Below, in pieces: positions 25,617 to 34,659 of a DNA stretch of 64,000 bases. Origin of the DNA: Palsa-504 sp963744575. Lineage in GTDB: Bacteria; Actinomycetota; Actinomycetes; Streptosporangiales; Streptosporangiaceae. The stretch covers positions 372,001-436,000 of the forward strand of contig CAVUUF010000016.1 in assembly GCA_963744575.1 (NCBI GenBank), written 5' to 3'. The position numbers and the translations under genes were made by a program. The notes under the pieces were generated by a model. The model had not been told where the DNA came from and ran no database searches. It worked only from the letters and a program-made list of their open reading frames with translations. The first letter of the stretch is position 1. Each line of letters starts with the position of its first letter.

Positions 25617-26513
25617 ATGACCGAGGACGAGTTCGGCGCTTACCAGAGCCTGGCCGAGGAGACCGAGGACCACCGCTGGGCGTTCGGCACCGGGTTCACC
25701 GACCCGCTGGAGGGAATCGACACGTCCGTACCGGACGGTGTCGATGCCGCCGCGCTGGCCGCCTACTGCCTGATGCTCGGTGACGACGCGCTGATCTACT
25801 CGCACCGGCTGCAACAGTGGATGACCCACCTGCCGGAGCTGGAAGAGGAGACGGCGCTGGCCAACATCGCCCTGGACCTGCTCGGCCAGGCGCGGCTGCT
25901 GCTGGCCCGGGCCGGCCGGGCCGAGGCAGCCAGCCAGGGGCCTGGGCGCGACGAGGACCAGCTGGCGTTCTTCCGGGACGAGCACGAGTTCCGCAACGTC
26001 CGCCTGGTCGAGCCGCCGGACGAGGACTTCGCCGAGCTGGCCGCCCGGCTGCTAATCTTCTCGTCCTGGCGGCTGGCTTTGTTCGGCCAGCTGACCGGAT
26101 CGGGCGATCCGGTGCTGGCCGCCATCGCGGCCAAGGGCGTCAAGGAACTGGCCTACCACCGGGTCTACGCGGCCCAGTGGGTGATCCGGCTCGGCGACGG
26201 CACCGCGCTGTCGCACGAGAAGATGCAGGCCGCGCTGGGCGTGTTCTGGCCGCTGGCCGACGAGCTGTTCCGCACCGACCCGGTGGTGGCCGCGCTGCCC
26301 GGGGTGGCGGCCGACCCCGCCTCGCTGCGCGCCGAGGTGGACGCGGTCCTGGACACCGTGCTGGCCGAGGCCGGGCTGGACCGGCCGCAGGCGGCCCCGA
26401 TGGCCCTGGTCGCCGGGCGCGGCGGCCGCGACGGCACGCACACCGAGGCGTTCGGCTACGTGCTGGCCGAGCTGCAGAGCCTGGCCCGGGCCCACCCGGA
26501 CGCGACGTGGTGA
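25617..26513 (+). CDS. paaC: Phenylacetyl-CoA epoxidase subunit PaaC
   Basis: 298 residues. The structural partner of PaaA: LAAYCLMLGDDALIYSHRLQQWMTHLPELEEETALANIALDLLGQA (located from residue 40), FFRDEHEFRNVRL, KELAYHRVYAAQWV and a C-terminal GTHTEAFGYVLAELQ. The N-terminal about 40 residues extend beyond the E. coli protein. No good Shine-Dalgarno precedes ATG 25617. The same frame is open back to 25548 and crosses the transposon junction without a start codon. In the reconstructed empty site the paaB stop to paaC start gap is about 52 bp. Confidence 0.94.
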   Translation: MTEDEFGAYQSLAEETEDHRWAFGTGFTDPLEGIDTSVPDGVDAAALAAYCLMLGDDALIYSHRLQQWMTHLPELEEETALANIALDLLGQARLLLARAGRAEAASQGPGRDEDQLAFFRDEHEFRNVRLVEPPDEDFAELAARLLIFSSWRLALFGQLTGSGDPVLAAIAAKGVKELAYHRVYAAQWVIRLGDGTALSHEKMQAALGVFWPLADELFRTDPVVAALPGVAADPASLRAEVDAVLDTVLAEAGLDRPQAAPMALVAGRGGRDGTHTEAFGYVLAELQSLARAHPDATW

Positions 26514-27016
26514 CGGCCGGCGCCCTGGCCGCGGCCCGTGAGGTCGCCGCGACCGTCGCGGACCCCGAGCTGCCCATGGTGACCGTGGCCGACCTGGGCA
26601 TCCTTCGGGACGTCAGCGAGGAGGACGGTCAGCTGGTGGTCACGATCACGCCGACCTACTCCGGCTGCCCGGCGCTCCGCGAGATCGCGCACGACCTGCG
26701 GCACCGGCTCGCCGAAGCCGGCTTCGGCCGCGTCAGCGTGCGCACCGCGCTCTCCCCCGCCTGGACCAGCGACTGGATCAGCCCGGCGGGCCGCGCCAAG
26801 CTCCGGGAGGCCGGCATCGCCCCGCCGCGCCCGGCGCCGCCGGGCCGGCCGGGACCGGTGCCCCTCACCCTGACCGTGACCCGCGCGGCGGTGGCCTGCC
26901 CGCGCTGTGGCTCCCGCGACACCACCAGGACCGCGACGTTCGGCGCGACCGCGTGCAAGGCGCTGTACCGGTGCGAGAACTGCGATGAGCCCTTCGAGTA
27001 CGTGAAGGAAATCTGA
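26510..27016 (+). CDS. paaD: PaaD, MIP18/DUF59-type maturation factor
   Basis: 168 residues from GTG at 26510, overlapping the paaC stop (GTGA). The N-terminal DUF59/MIP18 domain (VADPELPMVTVADLGILRDV; ITPTYSGCPAL) is typical of iron-sulfur assembly factors. The C-terminal half has a zinc ribbon, CPRCGSRDTTRTATFGATAC and CENCDEPFEY. It probably helps load iron or Fe-S into the epoxidase or PaaE. Confidence 0.93.
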   Translation: MTAGALAAAREVAATVADPELPMVTVADLGILRDVSEEDGQLVVTITPTYSGCPALREIAHDLRHRLAEAGFGRVSVRTALSPAWTSDWISPAGRAKLREAGIAPPRPAPPGRPGPVPLTLTVTRAAVACPRCGSRDTTRTATFGATACKALYRCENCDEPFEYVKEI

Positions 27017-27017
27017 C

Positions 27018-28085
27018 ATGCCCAGCCCGGCGGCCGCGTCCCGGACCGAGTTCTACCCGCTCACCGTGGCCCGGGTCGAGTCGCTGACCGACGACTCGGC
27101 CGCGGTGACATTCGAGGTCCCGCCGCCGCTGACGGACCGGTTTGCGTTCGCGCCCGGGCAGTCGCTGACCGTCCGCCGCGGTGACGAACGCCGGTCCTAC
27201 TCGATCTGCGCGGTCGCCGGGCGCGCGCCGCGCATCGGCGTCCGCGAGGTGGCCGGCGGCGCGGTGTCCGGCTGGCTCGTGCACCAGGTCAGGGCCGGGG
27301 ACGTGATCGACGTGCAGGCGCCGTCGGGCTCGTTCACCCCGGATCTGGACGCCCCCGGGCGGCACGTCCTGATCGCCGCCGGCAGCGGGATCACGCCCGT
27401 CTTGTCCATCGCGGGATCCGTGCTCGCCGCGCAGGAAAGATCCGCCGTCACCCTTATCTACGGCAACCGGCGCAGCGACACGGTGATGTTCGCCGACGAG
27501 ATCGCCGACCTCAAGGACGCCAACCCGGAGCGGATCTGCCTGGTCCATGTGCTCAGCCGGGAACCGCAGGAAGTCGAGCTGTTCAACGGGCGGCTCGACG
27601 CCGCCAAGCTGCGCGCCCTGCTGCCGGTCACCGCGGACGTGGCGGCGGTGGACCACTGGTGGCTGTGCGGCCCGTTCGGCATGGTCGAAGCCGCGATCGC
27701 GGTCCTGGCCAGCCTCGGCGTGCCGCGCGGCCGGATCCACCGCGAGCTGTTCTACGTCGAGGATGCCCCGCCCGCGCCCGCCACGCACGCCGAGGCGGCC
27801 GCCGGGCCGGGCGCCGAGGTGACCGTGCTGCTCGACGGCCGCAGCAGCAGCGTGACCGTCCCGGCCGGCACCCCGGTCCTGGACGGGGCCCAGCGGGTCC
27901 GCCCCGACCTGCCGTTCGCCTGCAAGGGCGGGGTGTGCGGCACCTGCCGCGCCCGGCTCGTCGATGGCGAGGTCACCATGCGCCGCAATTACGCCCTGGA
28001 ACAGGAGGAACTCGACGCGGGCTACATCCTCACCTGCCAGTCCCTCCCCGTCTCCGGCACCCTTATCGTCGACTATGACGCCTAG
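27018..28085 (+). CDS. paaE: Phenylacetyl-CoA epoxidase reductase PaaE
   Basis: 355 residues. FAD-binding RRSYSICAV, NAD(P)-binding IAAGSGITPVLSIA, WWLCGPFGMVEA, and a C-terminal plant-type 2Fe-2S ferredoxin with CKGGVCGTCRARL and a distant Cys in ILTCQS. It delivers electrons from NADPH to the PaaA di-iron centre. ATG at 27018, one base after the paaD stop. Confidence 0.95.
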   Translation: MPSPAAASRTEFYPLTVARVESLTDDSAAVTFEVPPPLTDRFAFAPGQSLTVRRGDERRSYSICAVAGRAPRIGVREVAGGAVSGWLVHQVRAGDVIDVQAPSGSFTPDLDAPGRHVLIAAGSGITPVLSIAGSVLAAQERSAVTLIYGNRRSDTVMFADEIADLKDANPERICLVHVLSREPQEVELFNGRLDAAKLRALLPVTADVAAVDHWWLCGPFGMVEAAIAVLASLGVPRGRIHRELFYVEDAPPAPATHAEAAAGPGAEVTVLLDGRSSSVTVPAGTPVLDGAQRVRPDLPFACKGGVCGTCRARLVDGEVTMRRNYALEQEELDAGYILTCQSLPVSGTLIVDYDA

Positions 28086-28102
28086 CCACGGAGGAGTCAG
28101 GG

Positions 28103-29407
28103 ATGCGGGATCTCACGTCGCCGGGAGGAGACCTCGAGCCGATCGAGCGGGCCTCGGCCGGCGAGCTGCGCACGCTGCAACTGGAGCGGCTCCGGTGGAC
28201 GCTCCGGCACGCCTACGCCAACGTGCCGCACTACCGCGCGGCCTTCGACGCGGCCGGCGTGCATCCCGTTGACTGCAAGGACCTGGCCGACCTGGCCAAG
28301 TACCCGCTGACCAGCAAGGCCGAGCTGCGGGAGAACTACCCGTTCGGCATGTTCGCGGTGCCCCGCGAGCAGGTCGTGCGGGTGCACGCGAGCTCGGGCA
28401 CCACGGGCCGGGCCACGGTGGTCGGCTACACCCGGGACGACATCGAGGTCTGGGCGACCGTGATGGCCCGCTCGATCCGGGCGGCGGGCGGGCGGCCCGG
28501 CCACGTCCTGCACAACGCCTACGGATACGGGCTGTTCACCGGGGGGCTCGGCGCCCACTACGGAGGCGAGAAGCTGGGCTGCACGGTGGTCCCCGTCTCC
28601 GGCGGGATGACCGAGCGGCAGGTCACCCTGATCAGGGACTTCCGGCCGGACATCATCATGGTCACGCCGTCCTACATGCTCGCGATCGTGGACGAGATGG
28701 AACGTCAGGGCGACGACCCGGCCGCCTCCTCGCTGCGGTTCGGCATCTTCGGCGCCGAACCGTGGACGAACGAGATGCGCGCCGAGATGGAGGCGCGGGC
28801 GGCCCTCGACGCCACCGACATCTACGGCCTGTCCGAGGTGATCGGACCGGGCGTGGCGCAGGAGTGCGTCGAGACCAAGGACGGCCTGCACATCTGGGAG
28901 GACCACTTCTACCCCGAGGTGATCGACCCGCTCACCGGGGAGGTGCTGCCGGGGGGCGAGGAGGGCGAGCTCGTCTTCACCTCGCTGACCAAGCAGGCCA
29001 TGCCGGTCATCCGCTACCGGACCCGCGACCTGACCCGGCTGCTGCCCGGCACCGCGCGCACCATGCGGCGGATGCAGAAGATCACCGGCCGCACCGACGA
29101 CATGATCATCTTGCGCGGGGTCAACCTGTTCCCGACCCAGATCGAGGAGCTCATCATGGCCACCCCCGCGCTGTCCCCGCACTTCCAGCTGCACCTGACC
29201 CGGGAGGGCCGGATGGACCAGCTGGCGGTGCACGTCGAGCGCCGCGCCGGGACGACGGAGGCCGACGGAGCCGACGCGGGCAGCGCGCTGTCGGCGATGG
29301 TCAAGAACACCATCGGCGTCACCGTCACCACGGCCGTCCTGCCGCCGGAGTCCATCGAGCGGTCGGTAGGCAAGATGCGCCGCATCGTCGACCACCGGCC
29401 GCGCTGA
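28103..29407 (+). CDS. paaK: Phenylacetate-CoA ligase
   Basis: 434 residues, ATP-dependent AMP-forming. Motifs: VHASSGTTGRATVVGYT (P-loop-like), FGAEPWTNEMR, DIYGLSEVIGPGVAQEC, YRTRDLTRLLPGTART and a C-terminal SIERSVGKMRRIVD with the catalytic Lys. It makes phenylacetyl-CoA, substrate of PaaABCE and likely inducer of the TetR regulator. ATG preceded by GGAGGAG. Last gene of the operon. paaG, paaZ, paaJ and paaH for ring opening and beta-oxidation are not in this window. Confidence 0.96.
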   Translation: MRDLTSPGGDLEPIERASAGELRTLQLERLRWTLRHAYANVPHYRAAFDAAGVHPVDCKDLADLAKYPLTSKAELRENYPFGMFAVPREQVVRVHASSGTTGRATVVGYTRDDIEVWATVMARSIRAAGGRPGHVLHNAYGYGLFTGGLGAHYGGEKLGCTVVPVSGGMTERQVTLIRDFRPDIIMVTPSYMLAIVDEMERQGDDPAASSLRFGIFGAEPWTNEMRAEMEARAALDATDIYGLSEVIGPGVAQECVETKDGLHIWEDHFYPEVIDPLTGEVLPGGEEGELVFTSLTKQAMPVIRYRTRDLTRLLPGTARTMRRMQKITGRTDDMIILRGVNLFPTQIEELIMATPALSPHFQLHLTREGRMDQLAVHVERRAGTTEADGADAGSALSAMVKNTIGVTVTTAVLPPESIERSVGKMRRIVDHRPR

Positions 29408-31455
29408 GGGCCGCGGGATGTGACTTCGGACACAAGGCCAGGCAGAATGCCGACATGACTGACGACGTACCCATTTCCTACCAGGCGGCGGTCCCAGGGA
29501 CGCCGGTGCTGAGCAGCACCGGCACCACGATCGGCACGCTCGAGCACGTGCTGGAAGTACCGGAGGTCGATGTCTTCGACGGGATCGTGATCGCCACCGA
29601 CGGCGGCCTGCGCTTCGTTGACGCTGACCAGGTGCTCCAGATCACCCGGAGCTACATCCGGTGTGACGTGGACGACGCCCAGGCCAGCCAGCTGCCGTCG
29701 CCCGATGGTCCTCCCGTGTACCGGGTGGACGCGCTGGGCGGCACCGGGCACAGCCTGCATGACATCCTGGGCCGCCTGTTCCGGCGGCCGCGCTGGATTC
29801 GCGAGGATCGCTCGTAAGGCGCCGTTGTCGATTCTGGCCAGCGCCTCGGTGAGGCCGGCTAGGCCGGTCGGGCCCAGGCTGAGCGCGGCGGTGTGCCAGC
29901 GCTTCAGGTCGAATCCTCCGGGACCGGGCCGGCGCATGGCCTGTTCCCTGGCCGCCAGCCAGCCCCGCTCGCCGAGCTTGTACGCGATGGCCTGGCCCGG
30001 CCAGCCGAAATAGCGGACCACTTCGGCGTGCACCCGGTGCGGCTCGGCCCGGCCGCGCTCGCGCAGCACCTCGCAGGCCCGGCCGAACGTCCACGGCGAG
30101 CCGTCCGGCAGCGGCAGGTCCAGGTGGACGCCGATGTCGATAACCACCCGGGCGGCGCGCACGGCCGACCCGCCCAGCATGCCGAGCCGCGTGCCCGGCT
30201 CGCCGAACCAGCCGAGCTCGTCGGCCAGCCGCTCGGCGTATAGCGCCCAGCCCTCGCCGTGCCCGCTCACGAAGGTGCATTTGGCGAACCGGGAGAGCTT
30301 GTCACCGGCCATCTTGGCCGCACCCGTCTGCAGGTGATGACCGGGCACTCCCTCGTGGAAGATGGTGGAAAGCTCGGACCAGGTCTCGAACCTGTCCCCG
30401 TCACTCCGCCCGCCGAGGGGCCACCAGGTCCGGCCGGGCCTGGTCAGGTCCTCGCTCGGCGGCGTGTAGTAGGCGGCCCCGGAGGCCGAGCCGCGGGCCA
30501 GCACCACATCGATCCGGCGCAGCGGCGGCGCGATGTCGAAGTGCACCCCGTCCAGTTGCTCGATGGCCCGGTCGTGGCGGTCCTGCAGCCAGGCCAGGTA
30601 GGCGTCGGGGCCGGTCACGTACTCGGTCTGGCCGAGGACGGCGGCCGCCTCGGCGACGCTGCCGCCCGGGCAGACCTTGTCCGCCTCGGCGGCCATCTCG
30701 GCCTCGATCCGGCCGAGTTCGGCCCAGCCCCACTGGTAAGCTTCGGCTAGGTCGATGTCCGCGCCGAGGCTGAGCCTGGCCGCCACCGCGTACCGCTCGG
30801 CACCGACCGGGTCCCGCTCGGTCGCCCGTGGTGCGTAGTCTTCGCGCAGGTAGCGGGCCAGCTCCAGGTAACCACGGTACGCCCGGGCCGCGGCCGCCGC
30901 GAGCTGGCCGGCCAGCGGCCCGTCGCCGTAGGAGGCCACCAGCGCGTCGTGCGTCCCGGCGTAGCGCTCGGCTTCGGCCGCCGCCTCGACCGCCTGCCTG
31001 CGCGCCGCGGTCAGGCCCTGGTCAAGCCCGGCGTCCAGGCTGGCCCGCCAGCTGGTGAACATCGACGGGATCGCCGCCAGCCGGGCCGCGACGTTCCGCC
31101 AGCCCTCCTCGTCGCCGCGGGGCAGCAGGTCCACGCTGTCCCGGATCGCACTGATCAGCCCGATCGGGGTGCGCAGCAGCCGCAGTGGCTCGCCGATCCG
31201 GTGCCAGGCCAGCTGGGCCTCGAGCCGTTCCCGCAGGAAGGCAGCGGCCAGCCGGTCCGCTTCCGAGGTCACCGTCATCGGCTCGAGCGCGGCCAGCGTC
31301 GAGCTGATCAGCTCCTCCCGGGCTGCGTAGCCGTCCGGCCCGAAATCGGTGGCCGCGCCGAAGGTCTCGCTGATCCCGCGCATCCCGGCCGCGACCGGAT
31401 CCAGGACCGCCCAGCGGGCGATGTACTCATCGCAAAGCCGGAACACCTCTGTCAT
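29014..31455 (-). CDS. DUF885 family protein, frame runs on past the normal end
   Basis: Start ATG at 31455 (MTEVFRLCDEYIARW). About residues 1-545 form a DUF885 protein, a putative zinc metallopeptidase-like family. They include TWSELSTIFHEGVPGHHLQTG with the HEGxPGHH zinc motif, SGHGEGWALYAERLADELG with a further Glu, and the C-terminal VVRYFGWPGQAIAYKLGE and FDLKRWHTAALSLGPTGL. Homologs usually end here, near 29820. In this sequence no stop appears and the frame continues about 270 codons antisense to the PRC-barrel gene and paaK, stopping only at 29014. Either the stop was lost or a small sequencing error hides it. Confidence 0.8.
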   Translation of the reverse strand: MTEVFRLCDEYIARWAVLDPVAAGMRGISETFGAATDFGPDGYAAREELISSTLAALEPMTVTSEADRLAAAFLRERLEAQLAWHRIGEPLRLLRTPIGLISAIRDSVDLLPRGDEEGWRNVAARLAAIPSMFTSWRASLDAGLDQGLTAARRQAVEAAAEAERYAGTHDALVASYGDGPLAGQLAAAAARAYRGYLELARYLREDYAPRATERDPVGAERYAVAARLSLGADIDLAEAYQWGWAELGRIEAEMAAEADKVCPGGSVAEAAAVLGQTEYVTGPDAYLAWLQDRHDRAIEQLDGVHFDIAPPLRRIDVVLARGSASGAAYYTPPSEDLTRPGRTWWPLGGRSDGDRFETWSELSTIFHEGVPGHHLQTGAAKMAGDKLSRFAKCTFVSGHGEGWALYAERLADELGWFGEPGTRLGMLGGSAVRAARVVIDIGVHLDLPLPDGSPWTFGRACEVLRERGRAEPHRVHAEVVRYFGWPGQAIAYKLGERGWLAAREQAMRRPGPGGFDLKRWHTAALSLGPTGLAGLTEALARIDNGALRAILANPARPPEQAAQDVMQAVPGAAQRVHPVHGRTIGRRQLAGLGVVHVTPDVAPGDLEHLVSVNEAQAAVGGDHDPVEDIDLRYFQHVLERADRGAGAAQHRRPWDRRLVGNGYVVSHVGILPGLVSEVTSRGPQRGRWSTMRRILPTDRSMDSGGRTAVVTVTPMVFLTIADSALPASAPSASVVPARRSTCTASWSIRPSRVRCSWKCGDSAGVAMMSSSIWVGNRLTPRKMIMSSVRPVIFCIRRMVRAVPGSSRVRSRVR
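29455..29817 (+). CDS. PRC-barrel-like small protein
   Basis: 120 residues. The N-terminal half looks like a PRC-barrel: PGTPVLSSTGTTIGTLEHVL, VFDGIVIATDGGLRFVDADQV. It ends with a basic LFRRPRWIREDRS tail. PRC-barrels occur in RNA-processing and stress-related proteins, and no specific role can be given. It lies 47 bp after paaK. Its whole length is covered on the opposite strand by the run-on frame of the DUF885 gene. Confidence 0.75.
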   Translation: MTDDVPISYQAAVPGTPVLSSTGTTIGTLEHVLEVPEVDVFDGIVIATDGGLRFVDADQVLQITRSYIRCDVDDAQASQLPSPDGPPVYRVDALGGTGHSLHDILGRLFRRPRWIREDRS

Positions 31456-31583
31456 GCCGTTCACCCTAAGCCAGATAGCTGTGTCCCAGGGAGCGGTCAC
31501 CCTCCCGAGGCCGGCGAGGCGGGGCCGGTCAGCGCCAGATATTCGCGGGCTGGGGTTCGTCAGCCGCTGGACCGCGTGGAACG

Positions 31584-31614
31584 TACTCGCGAGTAATACT
31601 ACTCGCCAGTAATA
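31584..31614. repeat. Tandem palindromic 15-bp repeat
   Basis: TACTCGCGAGTAATA (31584-31598) and TACTCGCCAGTAATA (31600-31614) are adjacent copies with one difference. The first contains the perfect 12-bp palindrome TACTCGCGAGTA. The second copy covers the stop codon of the DinB-type gene. The pair lies about 130 bp upstream of the DUF885 start on the same strand, so it may be an operator for that gene. Confidence 0.75.
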
Positions 31615-32228
31615 ACCTTCGGGTCCACCGCGGTGTTCCGCGGCTGGCGGCCCAGGTAGCCGAGCAGCTGGTCACCCGGGCCGGCCTGGGCCGGGACCTC
31701 CACCGGGACGGCGAACAGGCCCTCGCGGCCGGCCACGAGCAGCGGGCAGAGGCGGAGCATCCGGGCGGCGAGCGCGGCCGGAATCGGGGCGCAACTGCCG
31801 AGGGCCGACGAGACGTCCCAGCCGTGCACCGCGATCTCGACCGCCCCGGTGCAGACCACCAGGCCGGCCGGCACCGGCAGGCCGCCCACGGCGACGAACC
31901 GCTCCGGGGCGGCGTAACAGTAGGCGACGGACAGCAGCGCGGCCGCCCGGTCGCGCAGGACGTCGACCGGGTCGCCGACGGCCGGCCACCCGCCCGGCGG
32001 ACCGGCCGGGCGTTCGCCGGGCGGGCGCTCCAGGTTCAGGCACCCGGTGCGCAGGGCCGTCTCCAGGTCCGCCATCGAATCGCTCAGGTGACCGAGCAGA
32101 GTGCCCAGGTCCCAGCCCGGGCATGGCGTGGGCAGTGCCATGTCCGCCGGCCCGGCCAGGGCACACACGCCGAGCGTGTAGCTGATCGCTCCAGCCAGCA
32201 GCCCGATGGCGCCCGATGGCGTGCCCAT
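31599..32228 (-). CDS. DinB-fold TIGR03086-type (mycothiol-dependent-like) protein
   Basis: 209 residues. The N-terminal DMALPTPCPGWDLGTLLGHLSDSM is the standard opening of the maleylpyruvate-isomerase-like/TIGR03086 family, with the first metal-ligand His. EIAVHGWDVSSALG provides the remaining His. These four-helix proteins bind a divalent metal and several use mycothiol as cofactor. Substrate unknown. Start ATG at 32228. Confidence 0.85.
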   Translation of the reverse strand: MGTPSGAIGLLAGAISYTLGVCALAGPADMALPTPCPGWDLGTLLGHLSDSMADLETALRTGCLNLERPPGERPAGPPGGWPAVGDPVDVLRDRAAALLSVAYCYAAPERFVAVGGLPVPAGLVVCTGAVEIAVHGWDVSSALGSCAPIPAALAARMLRLCPLLVAGREGLFAVPVEVPAQAGPGDQLLGYLGRQPRNTAVDPKVITGE

Positions 32229-32290
32229 GTCCCTATAGACCGGCGAGCGGGCCGATTCTCACCGGTGATCAGCTCGTCGAGTGCCTCTAT

Positions 32291-33223
32291 TCACGCGTGG
32301 CAGGTCAGCGGCTGGCCGCCGTTGTAGGCGACCATCTCGCCGAGGGCGCGGGCGAGGTCTGCCGGGGCGCCGCGTTCGGCGCCAGCGAGCTCGAGGTATG
32401 CGCGATGCAGGTTACCGACGATCCGTTCGGCATCCAGGAGACCTTTGAACTCGCCCAGGTCGGCCTGGCGTGCGGCCTCCAGCGGCGCCAGGCCCGCCGC
32501 CTTCGCCTGCTGGGCGGTGCGCTGCACGAAACGCAGGTAGGCCAGCATGTCGTCGATGACCTCGGGGCCGCAGACCGGGCCGTGGCCGGGCACCAGGATC
32601 GGGGCGCCGAGCGGGCACAGCACGGTCTCGAGCACCTCGATCCAGCCGCTGACCGAGCCCATCAGCGCGAACGGGGTGCCGCCGTTGAACAGCAGGTCAC
32701 CGGTGAACACCACGCCCCGCTCCGGGAGGTAGACGATGGAATCGTTGGTGGTGTGCGCCGGGGTGCCCACGTAGCGGACCTCGCAGCGCAGGTCGCCCGA
32801 CCACAGGGTGACGCCCTCGGTGTAGGTCAGGAACGGCGGGGCCGGCTCGAGGTACCCCCAGTCCACCTCCGACCAGATGCCCGCCGGGGGCGGCATGGGC
32901 GAGTTCAGTATCGCCTCACGGCACAGTTCGTGCCCGATGATGGTGGCCCCGCTCATCAGGTAGTTGCCGTGCGTGTGGTCGCCGTGGTGGTGGGTGTTGA
33001 CCAGCGTGCGCACGGGTTTGCTGGTGACCGTCTTGATGGCGTCGAGGTAGGCGCGGGTGCGGCGCTCGGTGGAGGTGGCGTCGACGCTGATCACGCCGGC
33101 GCCGGCCCCGTGACTGGCCAGGAAGCCGGTGTTGTTCAGATACCAGCTGCCGTCAGGCTGCAGGTAGGCGTAGATGTCCTCGGAGACTTCCCTGAGTTCT
33201 GGCTCGAGTTTGCCCAGGCTCAT
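32291..33223 (-). CDS. MBL-fold metallo-hydrolase
   Basis: 310 residues from ATG at 33223; AAGGAG lies 7 nt upstream, favouring this over the ATG at 33229. Zinc motif NTHHHGDHTHGN at residues 77-88 (HxHxDH), TPAHTTNDSIVYLPERGVVFTGDLLF supplies a further His and Asp, and PGHGPV the last His. It is similar to hydrolases annotated in quinoprotein-relay or lactonase-like groups, and the substrate is unknown. The 5' end overlaps the 3' end of the GT87 gene by 71 bp in another frame, so it is probably co-transcribed. Confidence 0.9.
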   Translation of the reverse strand: MSLGKLEPELREVSEDIYAYLQPDGSWYLNNTGFLASHGAGAGVISVDATSTERRTRAYLDAIKTVTSKPVRTLVNTHHHGDHTHGNYLMSGATIIGHELCREAILNSPMPPPAGIWSEVDWGYLEPAPPFLTYTEGVTLWSGDLRCEVRYVGTPAHTTNDSIVYLPERGVVFTGDLLFNGGTPFALMGSVSGWIEVLETVLCPLGAPILVPGHGPVCGPEVIDDMLAYLRFVQRTAQQAKAAGLAPLEAARQADLGEFKGLLDAERIVGNLHRAYLELAGAERGAPADLARALGEMVAYNGGQPLTCHA

Positions 33224-34622
33224 TGTCATGCTCCTTCGCGGGCCGGGGCAGCAGCAGCGCCAGGGCCAGCAGCAGCCCGAACAGCGCCAGCCCGGCCAGG
33301 GCGTAGGCGTTGCCCGCGATGAGGGCCAGGCCATGCCAGTGGTATTCCCTGAACCAGGGCCGGTCCCCGTACCAGGTGTAGTAGATCGGGTTGGTGTTCC
33401 GCGGGATCCAGAGCAGGCCGAGCGAGTCGTTGCTGAGGTTGAGCTTGGCGGTGAACAGCCGGGCCGGCCAGGCCCCGAACCACACCACGATCGCCACGGC
33501 CAGGAGGCCGGGCCCGCAGGCGGCGCGTCTTGCTCCTCGTTGCCAGGCTCGCACCGCGTAGTGGGCCGCTACCAGCGCGCCGGGCGCGATCCACACCCAG
33601 TGGTGGTCCCAGCTGATCGGCGAGACGAGCAGCCCGGTCAGCGCGGCCATCAGCAGCCCGGGCAGGGGGTGGCCCTTCCGGTCGAGCAGCGCGGCGGCGG
33701 TCACGCCCGCCGCGGTCACCAGGACCGCCAGCGCGGCCCAGGCGGGCTTGGCGCCGTTCACGCTGCCGGTCAGCCGGGTGATGAGGCCGTCGAGCGACTG
33801 GTTGCCCGCCCAGCCGGTGAAGCCGGTCCGGCCGCCCTGGACGAACAGGCCGTCGAACCACCATTTGACCGAGTCCCTGGGCAGGATGACGAAGCCGAGC
33901 AGCACGGTGAACGCGAAGCCGGCGCAGGCCATCGCGGCCTGCCGGAACTTCCCGGCCAGCAGCAGGTACGGGATGAAGATCAGCGGGACCAGCTTGACGC
34001 CGGCCGCGATGCCGGTGCCGAACCCCTTCCACCAGCGGCTCTTCTGAGTGTCCGGCTGGCACAGGTCCCAGATGATCAGCGCCATCAGGACCAGGTTGAC
34101 CTGGCCGAGGTAGATGGTGCGCAGCACGGGTTCGGTCCAGAAGACGGCGGCCGCGGCGAGCAGGGTGGCGCCGAGCCTGGTCTGGTTTTTCTGATAGCCG
34201 AGGCCGCCGACGGTGAGCCACAGCGCGGTGAGCAGCGCGAGGATGTCGACCGCCACGGAAACCTGCTGGGACAGCCGCCAGGGCACGAACGAGACGACCG
34301 CGAACACCAGGGCCGCGAACGGCGTGTAGGTGAACGGCAGGTGCAGCGTGCCGTACCCCACCCAGTCATACAGCGGCGCCGCCAGCCGCGGGTCGTACAG
34401 CGGCCGGACGTGCCGGACGATGAGCCCGCCGGACCGGTACACGGCCAGGTCCACCGGGTCCGTGGTGAAGCTCTGCGGGTGGATGACCGTATAGATCACG
34501 TAGAGCCCGAGAGCCAGCGCGAACGCGCCGAGGCCGACCGGAAGCAGCCAGCGGCCCGGCGTGCCGTGTTCCCCGGCCGGCGCCTGCGGGCGGGTGAGGA
34601 CGGATCTCACCTCGCCAACCAT
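33153..34622 (-). CDS. GT87-family polyprenol-phosphate mannosyltransferase-like membrane protein
   Basis: 489 residues, about 10 membrane helices. An extracytoplasmic Asp in FTTDPVDLAVYRSGGLIV near residue 55 matches the catalytic Asp of the GT87/DUF2029 family, which transfers mannose from polyprenyl-phosphate-mannose. SWDHHWVWIAPG is another family hallmark. In actinobacteria such enzymes extend PIMs, lipomannan or arabinomannan. ATG at 34622. It diverges from the small membrane protein at 34660 by 37 bp. Confidence 0.88.
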   Translation of the reverse strand: MVGEVRSVLTRPQAPAGEHGTPGRWLLPVGLGAFALALGLYVIYTVIHPQSFTTDPVDLAVYRSGGLIVRHVRPLYDPRLAAPLYDWVGYGTLHLPFTYTPFAALVFAVVSFVPWRLSQQVSVAVDILALLTALWLTVGGLGYQKNQTRLGATLLAAAAVFWTEPVLRTIYLGQVNLVLMALIIWDLCQPDTQKSRWWKGFGTGIAAGVKLVPLIFIPYLLLAGKFRQAAMACAGFAFTVLLGFVILPRDSVKWWFDGLFVQGGRTGFTGWAGNQSLDGLITRLTGSVNGAKPAWAALAVLVTAAGVTAAALLDRKGHPLPGLLMAALTGLLVSPISWDHHWVWIAPGALVAAHYAVRAWQRGARRAACGPGLLAVAIVVWFGAWPARLFTAKLNLSNDSLGLLWIPRNTNPIYYTWYGDRPWFREYHWHGLALIAGNAYALAGLALFGLLLALALLLPRPAKEHDNEPGQTRARTQGSLRGHLRLPAA

Positions 34623-34659
34623 AGCGGCTCCGGCTAGGATTCCGTTCTCGGAGGTGAGG

